Assembly (NCBI RefSeq): GCF_023973825.1
Contig: NC_090119.1
Location: forward strand, 1 to 64,000
Length of the DNA stretch: 64,000 bases
DNA from: Plasmodium brasilianum
Taxonomy: Eukaryota; Apicomplexa; Aconoidasida; Haemosporida; Plasmodiidae
Reading direction: 5' to 3'
Part shown: positions 1 to 11,014 of the stretch, one piece after another
Numbering within the stretch: position 1 is the first letter of the stretch
Layout: each line of letters opens with the position of its first letter
Notes under the pieces: model-generated
Told to the model about the DNA's origin: nothing
What the model saw: the letters and a program-made list of their open reading frames with translations, nothing else
Databases searched by the model: none
Made by a program: the position numbers and the translations under genes

Positions 1-265
1 ATATATGCATATAACTAAATTATGCTTTATAATTACATATAGACGGGGCTCCCCAATTTGATGATTTTCATCACATATTCTTATCTTTTTCATATTATTT
101 ATCATGTTTTTCACTTTTTATTATTATTAAAAGGCACATATATATATATATTCAATCAAAACGAGCACCTATGCCATTCAATGTTAAGTACAATTGTCTA
201 TTCTGAAAATAAAAATTCAGAAAAAGATTTATCAAAAAGCGTAAATTGTTATGTATATGTAAATA

Positions 266-297
<32 letters not shown>

Positions 298-518
298 AAA
301 TGCAATTTCCAGTTCTTTCTTTTTTTCCTTCTTTCCCGTATTGACAGGAAAACTTCATAGAAAACTTCCAAGATGACAGTTAAATGTAAACACCGAAAAA
401 TATTCGTAACAGGATATTAAACTAATATAACTGTTCTGAACAAAATATGAAAAAAATAATTATGTGCCTGCTCTTCACTTTTTTACTGGACAGACGTATA
501 AAATACACTCGCATCTGG

Positions 519-553
<35 letters not shown>

Positions 554-689
554 CAAAAAATTACAACACAATGACAAATAGTAAAACTAATAATAATAAT
601 TATAACAGTAACCAACGTGACGAACATCACAAAGTACAGTTTATATTTATATTCATTTTTCCACCTCCCCCCTAATTTATACCTGCTTT
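1..689. other. A+T-rich edge region, no supported gene
   Basis: It holds (TA)n, long poly-A (about 520-550) and poly-T tracts. A short minus-strand open frame near 430-525 follows a long pyrimidine tract ending in CAG and could be a terminal exon, but nothing identifies it. The open frame at 58-360 on the plus strand is dominated by TA- and T-run residues and is not supported. Confidence 0.5.
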
Positions 690-813
690 TTAATAGCTAA
701 AAAGTTTTAAAATGGAGGAATGTAAAAAAAAATCCCCTATCTCATAGCATCTTTCCTGATTCTTCAAAAAGATTTTTATTTTTCCCCCTTGTCGATATAC
801 CCTACCTAGAATT

Positions 814-846
<33 letters not shown>

Positions 847-1708
847 AAGAAAGAAAGAAACATATGGTAATGTAAAAACAAACAAATAAATATACAACCA
901 AATCGAATGAAACGCAATTACTTTTGATGAAAAAAAAGAAAAATATATCGTTTTGGTTATACCAAATCATTCTGATAGGTAAATGAACAATACTGTCCAT
1001 TTAGCTCCATCCTAATGCAGTACAAATTCAGGTCTAACTTAAAACCTCCAAGCAAACTCTGAAAAATAAATATATAATAAAATAAAAAATATATATATAT
1101 ATATAATAAAAATATATATATAATAAAAAAAAAATATATATATATAATAAAATAAAACAAAAACAAAATAAAACAAAATAAAACAAAATAAAACAAAATA
1201 AAACAAAATAAAACAAAATAAAAACCATTTAACGTGTGTTTGCTATATAACTTATCACTCCTTCCAATTTATCATTTATATGCTCCGTTTTTTAGCGACT
1301 CCTCCACATTTATTTTTATTGTTACTGTTATATTTTTATTGTTACTGTTATATTTTTATTGTTACTGTTATATTTTTATTGTTGCAATATTTTTATTGTT
1401 ACTGTTATATTTTTATTGTTACTGTTATATTTTTATTGTTACTGTTAAATTTTTATTGTTACTGTTATATTTTTATTGTTACTGTTATATTTTTATTGTT
1501 ACTGTTAAATTTTTATTGTTACTGTTATATTTTTATTGTTACTGTTATATTTTTATTGTTACTGTTATATTTTTATTGTTACTGTTATATTTTTATTGTT
1601 ACTGTTATATTTTTATTGTTGCAATATTTTTATTATTGATATATGCTTAAACCTGTTGGACGAGGGGTAATCCTGCGCATGGGTGTAATCGATCATAAAA
1701 ATGTAATC
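690..1708 (-). CDS. Candidate 3' exons of the CENP-C-like gene (cupin-like C-terminus)
   Basis: Three exon-like blocks lie directly downstream of the large minus-strand exon that ends at 1910 with a CAG|GTACTA donor in phase 1. Block 1653-1708 (pyrimidine tract plus AAG acceptor, CAG|GTTTAA donor) continues that phase and ends in phase 0. Block 963-1058 (TTTTTCAG acceptor, TTG|GTATAA donor) is open only in phase 0 and encodes residues such as LYCIRMELNGQYCSF. Block 690-805 is best open in the frame reading GGKIKIFLKNQERCYEIGDF, which resembles the strand-turn-strand and 'GD.F' signature of the cupin fold found at the end of CENP-C/Mif2, and stops at 690-692. The last join is out of phase by one base as I read it, so a further mini-exon, another splice site or a sequence error must be assumed. 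The intron between 1058 and 1653 contains an 18-bp minisatellite. Confidence 0.45.
1148..1224. repeat. 10-bp tandem repeat (AAAACAAAAT)
   Basis: About seven direct copies of a 10-bp AAAACAAAAT unit lie inside a presumed intron of the CENP-C-like gene. Confidence 0.85.
1305..1640. repeat. 18-bp minisatellite
   Basis: About 18 copies of the unit TTATTGTTACTGTTATAT, some with TTAAAT or a shortened GTTGCAATA variant. It is open in several plus-strand frames only because the unit length is a multiple of three. It sits in a presumed intron of the minus-strand CENP-C-like gene. Confidence 0.9.
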
Positions 1709-1909
1709 CTTAAAAAAAAAAAAAAAAAATTAAAATTAACACTAAAATTAACATTAAAACAAAAATGTTCACATACGCAAATATATAAGAATATATGCAC
1801 ATACAAATAAAATCGCGTCTAACGTACACACTTAGTTATATGTATCTGACTCAATATGACAACTGTGTATTGTTCAAAAGTTAAAATACTAACAATATAA
1901 TAATAGTAC

Positions 1910-4900
1910 CTGTTACAAAACTGTTCTGGGAACATACTAGAGAAATATCTACTTCGTTTACACAAGCACCTTTTTGTTGTTTGTTCGCATAATACTTTCT
2001 TGATAGAATTCCTTCTTCCCCTTTTTCCATTGCATATCTTATTTCTTTCTTTTTAAAAATAAAACCTGCTAACAATTTTGTAGGAGATTTCTTAATAATG
2101 CTTCTACTGTTTGTGTTGCTGCTATACGACTTCTTGAGTGACCTTTTGTTTGTATATTTATTTTTGCGGTCCGCACTTGGTATTTCTACAGCCGCTTCTA
2201 CCTCTGAACCCATATTTTCTTTCGAAATAACGTCATTTATTAAATCACTATCTACACTACTATTTTCATTTTCACTCTCATTTACACTGGAAAGTATTCT
2301 TTTTTTCTTATGTGCCGGGTTAATATCCTCATAATAGTTTTCCTCTGAACTCATTTTATTTATATAACTTCTGTTCATATAATTTTTATTTGTTTTTTCT
2401 AGAAATGTCATATATAAATTATGTCCACTCGTGTTTTTAGAACTACTACTACTACTACCAAATGTGTTCTGGTCTCCTTCATAAGGTAGAATCGTGCCAA
2501 CTGTGCTATCACCATTATTTCCATTATTAACTGGTATAACTTCATCAGCGCTCTGCGCTGCATCCTTTCCACATATAGAGGTGACCACAGTTTGTTCTGC
2601 ACTATTACTATGCATGTGCACATGCAAAATAGTTCCATAATAGGTTGCATAATTTCTTGCATAATTACTCGCACTTCTATTACACTCTTCTGCATTAAAA
2701 AAGGTCTTTTCGCTATATTTTAAATCCTCATCCCAGTGCTCCTGAACATTGTATTCCTTTTTTCCCTTTAACTGATTATCCTCACTATCATTTAAGCTCT
2801 CTTTTGCATTTTCTTTTGCTTTTGTATTTTCTTTTGCTTTTGCATTTTCTTTTGCTTTTGCGTTTTCTTTTGCTTTTGCGTTTTCTTTTGTTTCTTCTTT
2901 TTCTTTTATTTTCTCTTCTTTTGTATTTTCTTTTTCTTTTAATTTCTCTTCTTTTGTATTTTCTTTTTCTTTTAATTTCTCTTCTTTTGTATTTTCTTTT
3001 TCATTTTCTTCTTCTTGTTTCAACTTCTTCATCTTCATCTCTTTCTTTTTTGCCTTCTTCTTACTTATGTCCTTGTTTACTCCCTTAAATTCGTTTTTCC
3101 TTCCCCTATCTTCCTTTTCTTTGCCTTTTTTCCCCTCATTATTTCTTTTTTCATTGGAGATACGAAAATTTAAATTTAATATGGATAGCTCTTTGTACAT
3201 TTCATCTATTTTGCTGTCTTTTTTTTTTTTTTTTTTCTGGTTATTCACTTTTTTTTTGACTTTTTTCTTTTTCACCGACACGTTTACCTTTTTCTCCGCC
3301 CGTTCAGCCTCATCGACTTCTGCCTCACCTTCTACTGCTGCTTCTGCTTCAACCTCTTCTACTGCTTCTGATTCAACGTCTTCTACTGCTTCTGCTTCAA
3401 CGTCTTCTACTGCTTCTGCTTCAACTTCTTCAAATGTTTCATCTTCTACTTCTACTCCTTCTATCTTTCCGTCATCCATACAATTCGAGTTATTGTCGTT
3501 CGAACAATTCATCTCTTCACTCACGTTTGGTTCGTTTCCATCTGCAACTACTGATGCTTTATCCACATCTGCTATATGAGCTACTTCCATATCCGCATCA
3601 CCTACACCGTTCACATCAAGGAACAAATTTCCCTCATTCGAAGGAAGACTATCACATGCTACATCGTCATTTAATAATCTGTTTGTCCCTTCTTCCTCAT
3701 ACATATCATTGTACACTTCGTCATTTGTAGCTACATGCTCTATCATGTAACTTCCATCCGTTAGAAGATTAATATTGTTGAATGTATTAGCATCGTTGTT
3801 CATATTAGAATCTTTACCCTTACCATTATTAACGTGTTCAGAACATCTACTTCCACCAATAGCCGTACTGTCTTTTTTAACATTTTGGTAGAATAAAATA
3901 TCTCCTTCCCTTTTGTCACTGCTTTTTATTAATTTTTTTTTTTTTTTTTTTATATAATTAATGATATTAATGAATTTACGTTTTTTTCGTTTTTTCCACT
4001 TTTTGTTATCATTAAGATTAACAGCTCTATTGGAGAATCGATTAGCTCTGGGTAGATTAGTATTTTTATCAGCATCATTGCTATTACTCCCCTTCATTGA
4101 TGCTTTGTATAATATATTATTTTTATATTGCATATGTGTTCCTTCCTTATTGCGATTAACATGATGATAATGATAACGATGACTATGACGATAATAATCA
4201 TCCTGAGTGGTGTTACTATTTGTTACATCGTTTAATCTGTTGGTGTACCCGTCCTCCTCTATAAACACATCGTCGTTTAATATCTTTCTTCCATAATAAT
4301 TACTGTAATGCTGTTCATTCATTTCTTCCATATTAAAATTTTTTCTTGAACGGTTTTGTTCTCTTAAATAGATTTTCTTATATTTAAATGGCCCTATAAT
4401 ATGAGGTGATAGATCATCTATATTTTTACATTCACTAAACCCTATTACATCTATTTCCCCTGTTTCTGGATTTCTTTTTGTGAGTTCTCTTTCACCTATC
4501 CAGTATCGTAGCGTTTTGATTCTATTTCTCTTTGGGTACCTCCTCTTTCTATTATCCTTATCATGGTTAAGTGATGCTCCGATACTCCCTCTTGGTATTT
4601 CCTTTTCATTTATCCTTTTTAATTTTCTTTTCACTAATATTACCTCTACACTTTTTTTCCTTGGTGTTCTGTTTGTATTTCTCGAAACGTCTAGGGGGAA
4701 ATCCGTCTGACACTCCGTGTTTTTCATTAATTCGGGAATTTTGGGAGGGCTGCCACTGTCGTAATTACTATTCCTATTACTATTCCTATTACTGTTCCTA
4801 TTACTGTTCCTATTACTATTACTGTTACAGTTAATGTTAAAGTTGTTATTATTATTGTTCTCATACTGAGAGTCATGCTTAGCGCCATACTTCGTATTAT

Positions 4901-7900
4901 ACTTAGCATCATGATCAGTACCGTGATAATTATTATTCCCACTGATATCACCCACGTTAAATAACGAATTGCTATCCATATGCACATTAGACTCATTAAG
5001 ATCCGATAGCTTAAGTTCTGAATCTACAGGGGCATCATTACCACTAGTATTATCTATCATATCGTTGTTCACATATGCATCATGATCCGCACATTCATCA
5101 TTGTGCCAAAAATTAGCATTATTGTCTTTCGAGTTTTTCTTCGACTTTCTCATCATTTCATTATCAACATGGGTAGTATTTATGACAGCATCACCTCTTC
5201 CATCATCGCAGTCATAATAGTAATCATTTACATGAACCGAATCGAGCAAGTCAAATGCTCGTTCGTCCCCATTATTACTCATATTGTTCATATTGTTTAT
5301 ATTGTTCGTATTATTGTTATTATTATTATTACCGCTATCCTCTTCATTGTTTATATTTATCTGGTTAGCCAAATCAGCTTTCAGCTTCTCCAAAAAGCTT
5401 GCAATTTCCTTGTCATCACGTACATCTATCTCTTCGTCCATTGTATCGCCATTTAGCGATAACTTCTTGTAATTCTTTTCCACCGAGTCATTATTCGAAT
5501 GGTTGTTATCATCCCCTTCTTCATAAGTAATAACATCCATATTATCAAGGCATTCCTCCTCATTATTCAAACTACTATAAAGGAATATATCTTTTTTTAA
5601 TAAATTTTTCGAAGATGTAAAATCATAAGATTTTAGATTCTCCAAATCATGCATCTTTAAATTATACAAATCGTACATGTCATTTTCTAGTAGTTTTTCA
5701 TATCCTCCACTTATCCCCGCTTCTGATACTCCTGATATATCTTCCTCAACCCCACAAGGGTAGTTTAAGTCCTTCGAATGGTCATCATTAGCATCAGTGT
5801 TTGTGTCTACATTATGGTGTGTATCTTTCCGGGGAGTTCCTTCTTCTTGACAAACACTTCTTTTCTTTTGCTTCTCTTTTTCCTGGTCCAACTTTTCACT
5901 ACTACATTTCAAACTTTTGCGATCATCAGATATTTCCATTTCGTCCTTCTTCAACGCTTCCTTTTTTAGATCGTTTGTACTTCCATCTTCTTTTGCACTG
6001 TTCATACTAAAAGATAAATTTTCAAGCTCATCAATTGTCAACATAGTTTTTTCATATTTTTTAATTAACAAGTCAAAATATTCTTTTTCTCCTTTACTAT
6101 TTGAAAAACCTTCCCCATGTTCACTTTCTTCACCTTTAAAACTATTTACGTGGGGTACTAATTCATCATATGTATTACCTAACTTCTTAGGGATAGATAA
6201 GTCCAATGAACAAAATATATCATTACCTAATCGTATTTCTCCTTCTCTTAAATTATCATAACATTTATGGATTCTGCTCTTTTCCCTCCTATCATTGCTA
6301 CTTTTGCTACATTTTAAGTCACTTCTAACATTATCAAAATTCTCATACACATGCCCCTCCTCACCAATCACTAAATCATGTTTTTCTAAAGATTTGCTCC
6401 TTTCTATCCCTTCTAAATCATCATATACGTTATTTTCATCTTTTCTTTGTTCAGTATTATTTAATAAGCCTTCACATGATATGCTACTAATTATATCAGC
6501 ACGACTCTGATATATTTCTTCTACACTTTTTCTCTTTAAGTATATGTTATCATCTGCACAGGTTCTTCCTCCATTATCTTCATCATTTCCAGTACAAGAA
6601 TTATTAAATCTATTTGGGACATTAACAACATTAGCAGAGTTCTTAGCTGTATTACTGACTTCTTCCATATGAGATGGATGCCAATTTATGCTGTCATCAT
6701 ACACTTCATCAAGGGAAATCCTTTCTTTTGGTTCGAATATTTGGTACGGATAAACATCATTTTCAACATGTTCATATATAAAATTTGCATCTTCATTCCT
6801 TAGATTTTGTTCCTTCTTTTTCTTGTTGATCTGTGTAGGTAAAGGGATAACATATTCACCTTCTGCTGACTGTTCCTCATAATTTCGCAAAGAATAGTTA
6901 CATTTGTGTTCTTGTTCAATTTCGTTTTTCTCATAACTCATTATATTTTCTCTTCTTGACATGTCTCTATTTACATAAACATTGTTAGGTGCAACAGTTG
7001 TCGTATCATTATTCATATACTCTGAACGGACTACCTCATTTGATAATAACATTTCTCTTCGTTGAGAGTAGCCATATGCGTAATGTTCATAACGAGGATG
7101 ATCAGCATGGTGATGACGATACTGATCAACATGATGATGACGATGCTGATCAACATGATGATGATGATGCTGATCAACATGATGATGACGATGCTGATCA
7201 ACATGATGATGATGATGCTGATCAACATGATGATGACGATGCTGATCAACATGATGATGACGATGCTGATCAACATGATGATGACGATGCTGATCAACAT
7301 GATGATGATGATGCTGATCAACATGATGATGACGATGCTGATCAACATGATGATGACGATACTGATCAACATGATGATCACTATCCTTAACATCATCATA
7401 TGAGGACACAAATATATGATTTGCGCGTTTTCTATTTTTTTTTAAATAAAAATTTTTTAAAGATGTTCTATCTTTTAATGTAAGCTCTTCTAATTCTATA
7501 GCATGTGAATCGAAATCAGACGTGTTATCCATGACATTTTTATTTGTCTTATGTTGTACCATGTGGAGAGGCATTTTCTTTCTATGCGCATTACTACTAT
7601 TTTTATTAATTATACGACTGTGTATATTATTACGGAAGAAATAATCATTTTTTTTTTTTTTTCTGCAAGGCTTGAAATTATTACCATCATTCAGTTGAGT
7701 ATTGTACGGATTTATCTCTTTTCTTTTTTTTAAGACATTTTCATGGTACCTAATATTATCGTGCCATCCTCTCTGACTATCACATGAATGGCCATATAAC
7801 ATATTACTGCTATGTTTTTTTTTTTTACTCCCAAAATTGTCATATATTGCTAGAAAAATATCATTATGATCAATATGTTCAATGGTAAGCTTCCCCTGCT

Positions 7901-8479
7901 TTCCCTTTATATCTCTTACTTTTTTTAAATTATGTGTATTTATATCTGCAATACTTTTGCAACATATATGATAAATTCTTTCATTCAATTTCTTCTGTAT
8001 ATTTTTATTATTTGATTTTGCCATAGAGAGTATTCCTTCAAAATTGTTTATCCTATTTTTATTTTTGATAATTATTATATTAATTTTTTCTTCTCGTGAG
8101 TTTTGTTGTTTCGTCTGTTTTTGCCCTACTTCACGCGTTTCCCCTATATCTTCGTTTTTTTTTTTTTTTTTTTTTCCCTATTCTTTTCTGTTCTGTTATG
8201 TTCTAAACTATTATTATTTTCCTCTTCATTTTTTGAAATAATTGTCGATGCCCCATCATCAATATAACTCTTTACGGAGCTTTTTTCTGAGTCTTCTTGA
8301 TTACTTTCAAAATTTTGTAAAAGGGGTGGAATTTTATATTCACAATAATTATTATGCTCATTACAACTATATGAGGATTTACCATCAATCTCTTCCGTAT
8401 AATCAATTAGTTCATTTATATCACATCTGTTTATGTAACAGAACAAGTCCAAACCATCAGGACATTTATATTCCGTCAT
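1910..8479 (-). CDS. CENP-C-like kinetochore protein (very large, low-complexity-rich)
   Basis: The main open frame runs from an ATG at 8024 to a splice donor at 1910/1909 (about 2038 codons). Counting from 8024, residues about 1161-1175 read RRYPKRNRIKTLRYW followed by IGER. This matches the CENP-C motif (RR.KR.R..P..YW), which in other eukaryotes binds the centromeric CENP-A/CenH3 nucleosome; the spacing and terminal YW are what convince me. The rest is low complexity: a His/Asp repeat (residues about 215-310), Asn-rich blocks, an EAVEDVEAE-type acidic block, KEKENTKEE repeats and lysine runs. The start is probably 8479: an open frame from 8479 reaches an A21 run, and after the run the frame leading into the 8024 ATG stays open without a stop, so one extra A joins them. 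The product would then gain about 150 N-terminal residues. Small cupin-coding exons may follow at 1708-690. Identity as CENP-C is inferred from the motif. Confidence 0.7.
2812..3003. repeat. Coding repeat: KAKEN and KEKENTKEEK units
   Basis: Degenerate 15- and 30-bp units inside the CENP-C-like gene encode Lys/Glu-rich repeats, which are probably highly charged and helical or disordered. Confidence 0.8.
7093..7380. repeat. 24-bp coding minisatellite (HHVDQHRH)
   Basis: About twelve copies of a 24-bp unit encode H-H-V-D-Q-H-R/H-H in the CENP-C-like frame. Because 24 is divisible by three and the unit has no stop in several frames, long overlapping open frames appear on both strands here. They are artefacts of the repeat. 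Confidence 0.9.
8155..8175. other. T21 homopolymer (A21 on the coding strand) that breaks the CENP-C-like frame
   Basis: Minus-strand codons before the run are in the frame of the ATG at 8479; codons after it that stay open are in the frame of the ATG at 8024. A run of 22 A instead of 21 would give one continuous frame. Such runs are prone both to sequencing or assembly length errors and to true length variation. Confidence 0.65.
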
Positions 8480-8980
8480 GGTTTCATATTATTATCTTCT
8501 TTTAAAAAAATATCATTACAAAAAACTATTTCCAAAGGTACATACGGGAAATGAACATGGAAAATTGGCATGCAAAATAAAAGGTGAAACGTAGAAAGGT
8601 AAAAATTAAGAAGTAAAATATGAGGAAGTAAAAAAAGGTGACAAAAAATAGTGACATAAAAAATGGTGACATAAAAAATGGTGACGTAAAAAATGGTGAA
8701 GTAAAATAAAAATTGAAAGAATTTCCACTGATTTTTTTTTTATTTTATTTTTACTTTTAAATAATGTAAATTACTCTGAGGAATAATTAAAAACAGTATT
8801 ATTGTACGGGAATATTTAAAAATAAAAAGAATAAATTGATAAATAAACTGATGGATAAATAAATAATAAATAATTACACAATAAATGAATAAATTAACAA
8901 TAAATAAACGGCATATGAATAAAGAGGAAATACATAAATTAATAATAGAATAAAAATGGGAAAAAAAAGAAAAAAAAAGA
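8480..8980. other. Intergenic, upstream of the CENP-C-like gene
   Basis: A+T-rich DNA with several imperfect copies of an ATGGTGACATAAAAA-type unit (about 8640-8705) and AAATAAAT-type stretches. I see no gene and no recognisable regulatory site. Confidence 0.5.
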
Positions 8981-8982
8981 AT

Positions 8983-9149
8983 TACTCAGTTGATAATTCC
9001 AACAATTGATCGTCGGATAAATTTCTTTCCTTTTTTTTGCAGAATGAAAAGGAATAACACCCCAAAATCCAAAAGATTCGTATGTTAATTTTTTGTGTAA
9101 AGGAAAAATATTGAAATACGTTACTTTTTTTTTTTCTTTGTTATAAGTG

Positions 9150-9185
<36 letters not shown>

Positions 9186-9501
9186 TACATACTTAAGCAT
9201 AAATATTCATACATATACTTGAATATATATATATACGTGCATATATACATATACGTGCATATATACATATACGTGCATATATATACATATACGTGCATAT
9301 ATATACATATACGTGCATATATACGTGTACATATATAAATACATGTACATACATAAATACATATTTATTATATACATATAAATGCGTATACATACATAAA
9401 TAAATACATGTACATAAATGTGCACAAGCATTATACACCCCCATGTTCATGGTATAGCTTGGCAATTATCTTTCCAGTACCAGCACAATGCAACATTTTT
9501 T
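8983..9501 (-). CDS. Exon-like fragments of a small gene, possibly a bL33-type mitochondrial ribosomal protein
   Basis: Block 9439-9501 has a TTTTTTTGTTCAG acceptor and a G|GTGTAT donor and reads [20 protein letters not shown], with normal codon composition. Block 8983-9136 begins after an AG at 9138-9137 in the matching phase and reads [20 protein letters not shown]. It then either runs into a T-run or, with one extra A in the A8 tract at 9031-9038, continues into [15 protein letters not shown] and a stop at about 8983. The order hydrophobic strand, AGTG, then KLT...P resembles bacterial/mitochondrial ribosomal protein bL33, but this is a weak inference. An upstream block at about 10098-10150 (reading QLVFVKIVLS, donor GA|GTAACT) could supply the first strand, although its phase does not fit directly. 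The 5' end is unresolved. Confidence 0.35.
9150..9420. repeat. (TA)n plus ATAC/ACGTGC-rich tandem repeat
   Basis: A (TA)n run is followed by imperfect copies of an 18-20-bp ATATACATATACGTGC-type unit and then ATACATAAAT units. Overlapping open frames on both strands are repeat artefacts. The block lies in a presumed intron of the small minus-strand gene fragments. Confidence 0.8.
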
Positions 9502-10605
9502 CTGAACAAAAAAAGAAAAAATCAACAATTTTGGGAAATAAAAATTTGTTATATTATATTTTCCTTTTATTTTATTTCTCCCTTTACCTTTATATTTTTT
9601 TCACTTTATTTTTTCTGTGCTTTACTTATTCCTCAATTTATTTTTTTTGTTTTTGTTTTTCCTATTTTCCCTTTTTTGTCCTTTCACGTTCGTAGTATTG
9701 CGAATTTTTTATTACACACACATATATATATATATATATATTAGTATATTAGTACATACTTATACACATTTACATACAGCTACCTGGCATAAACTTTTGT
9801 GAGATAATTCAAAGTGTAAAATTTGCAAAATAAACACATATATTATTATCACAGTCTGGATACCATATAATCAATAAAAAAAATATAAGAAAAAACTTGT
9901 ATTTTTATTATTAGGCATTAAAATAAGAAAAATATACCAATTTAAATAATCTTCGGTTTTTGATGTTTTTCCCCCCTATTTTTAATTTTTTTTTTTTTCA
10001 AAATGTTAGTTAAAATTAGTCAAAATAAAAAAATTTAGTATTACTTTGTTTAGTTGTTTTTCCTTTTTTTCATGCAATTATTTGATTTAGGAGTTACTCA
10101 GAGAGCACAATTTTCACAAATACAAGTTGTCTAGTTTTTTTCGCTCTTTCGTTAAAATGTATTTAATTATGTATGTGTAAGTGTACGTGGGTGTATGTAT
10201 GTGTATATAAATGCACTTCTGAGATACGAAAAAAAAAAAATATATAAAACTTTTACTTTATTTGTTCACACTTTTAAAGCAGCTATTTTTTTTTTTTTTT
10301 TTTTTTTTTTTTATAGGCAAAACACTTCAAAACATTAACTGTTCAGAAAAAAAAAAAAAAAAATTTTTTTTATTATACACCGTTCATGCAATTTTGCTGG
10401 GAATAAAAAAAGGGGAAATGTTTCGCTACGAGATATAAAGCGTATGTAGATGTTATCTGTACATATCTTTAAATATATATATATATATACATATATACAT
10501 ATATATATACGCAATACCACTTAAATACACATGTATGTGTATTCCTACAGTATGTTATTATCTGCACTTGCAGGAAACAGTTAAAAACGCAAACAGGTAC
10601 ATTCT
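9502..10605. other. Region with poly-T tracts; no firm gene
   Basis: Contains long pyrimidine tracts (9555-9690, 10285-10315) and (TA)n. Two minus-strand exon-like blocks were seen. One at about 9798-9870 is open from a possible AG to a CCAG|GTAGCT donor; the other is near 10098-10150. Neither joins cleanly to the fragments at 9501-8983. Confidence 0.4.
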
Positions 10606-10847
10606 ATGGCTTTTATAAAATACATTAGCTCCAAAAGAGCACAAGTATTTTTAATGGTTACTTTCATTTCCTGTATTTGTTATATTATACATAGGACGTA
10701 TTTGCACGTGAGTATTTTTTATAAATATATATATATATTTATTTATTTGTGTATTCATTTATATATTTATTTAAAAATATATCATAACAATATGCTTTCA
10801 CGTTTATTAAAAAAAATAAGGAAATTTACCAAAAAGCTTTCGGGTGA
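10606..10847 (+). CDS. Possible small two-exon membrane protein
   Basis: Exon 1 (10606-10707) encodes 34 residues with a single hydrophobic helix (VFLMVTFISCICYII) after a short basic N-terminus and ends at a strong CAC|GTGAGT donor. Exon 2 would start at 10821 after AAATAAG and reads EIYQKAFG before TGA, giving a 42-aa product with a 113-nt intron in phase 0. The TGA overlaps a GTGAGC string that is itself a good donor, so a further exon cannot be excluded. The pattern fits a small mitochondrial or ER single-pass protein, but I recognise no family. It lies tail-to-tail with the ankyrin/PHAX gene. Confidence 0.35.
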
Positions 10848-11014
10848 GCGTTATGCGCTTTAATTTTAAAAAAAATGGGCGAAGAAGCGGAAAAAAAAAC
10901 ATAAAAATTGAAGAGCAATTTTTTAATATTATATATATATATATATATATATGCGTATATATACATATACATATAAACAAATACAATGTAAGCTGTACTC
11001 ACTTAACCGTGAAG

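Noticed and set aside
2098..6510. Many plus-strand ORFs of 60-170 codons opposite the CENP-C-like gene
   Set aside because: Leu/Phe/Ser-rich shadows of Lys/Glu/Asn-rich codons on the minus strand, with no splice or start context.
6989..7411. Long open frames on both strands over the His/Asp repeat
   Set aside because: The 24-bp unit is divisible by three and lacks stops in several frames; only the frame continuous with the 2000-codon minus-strand gene is coding.
8022..8024. ATG at 8024 as the start of the CENP-C-like protein
   Set aside because: The frame stays open upstream to the A21 run and a coding-like frame lies beyond it, so 8479 is the better start.
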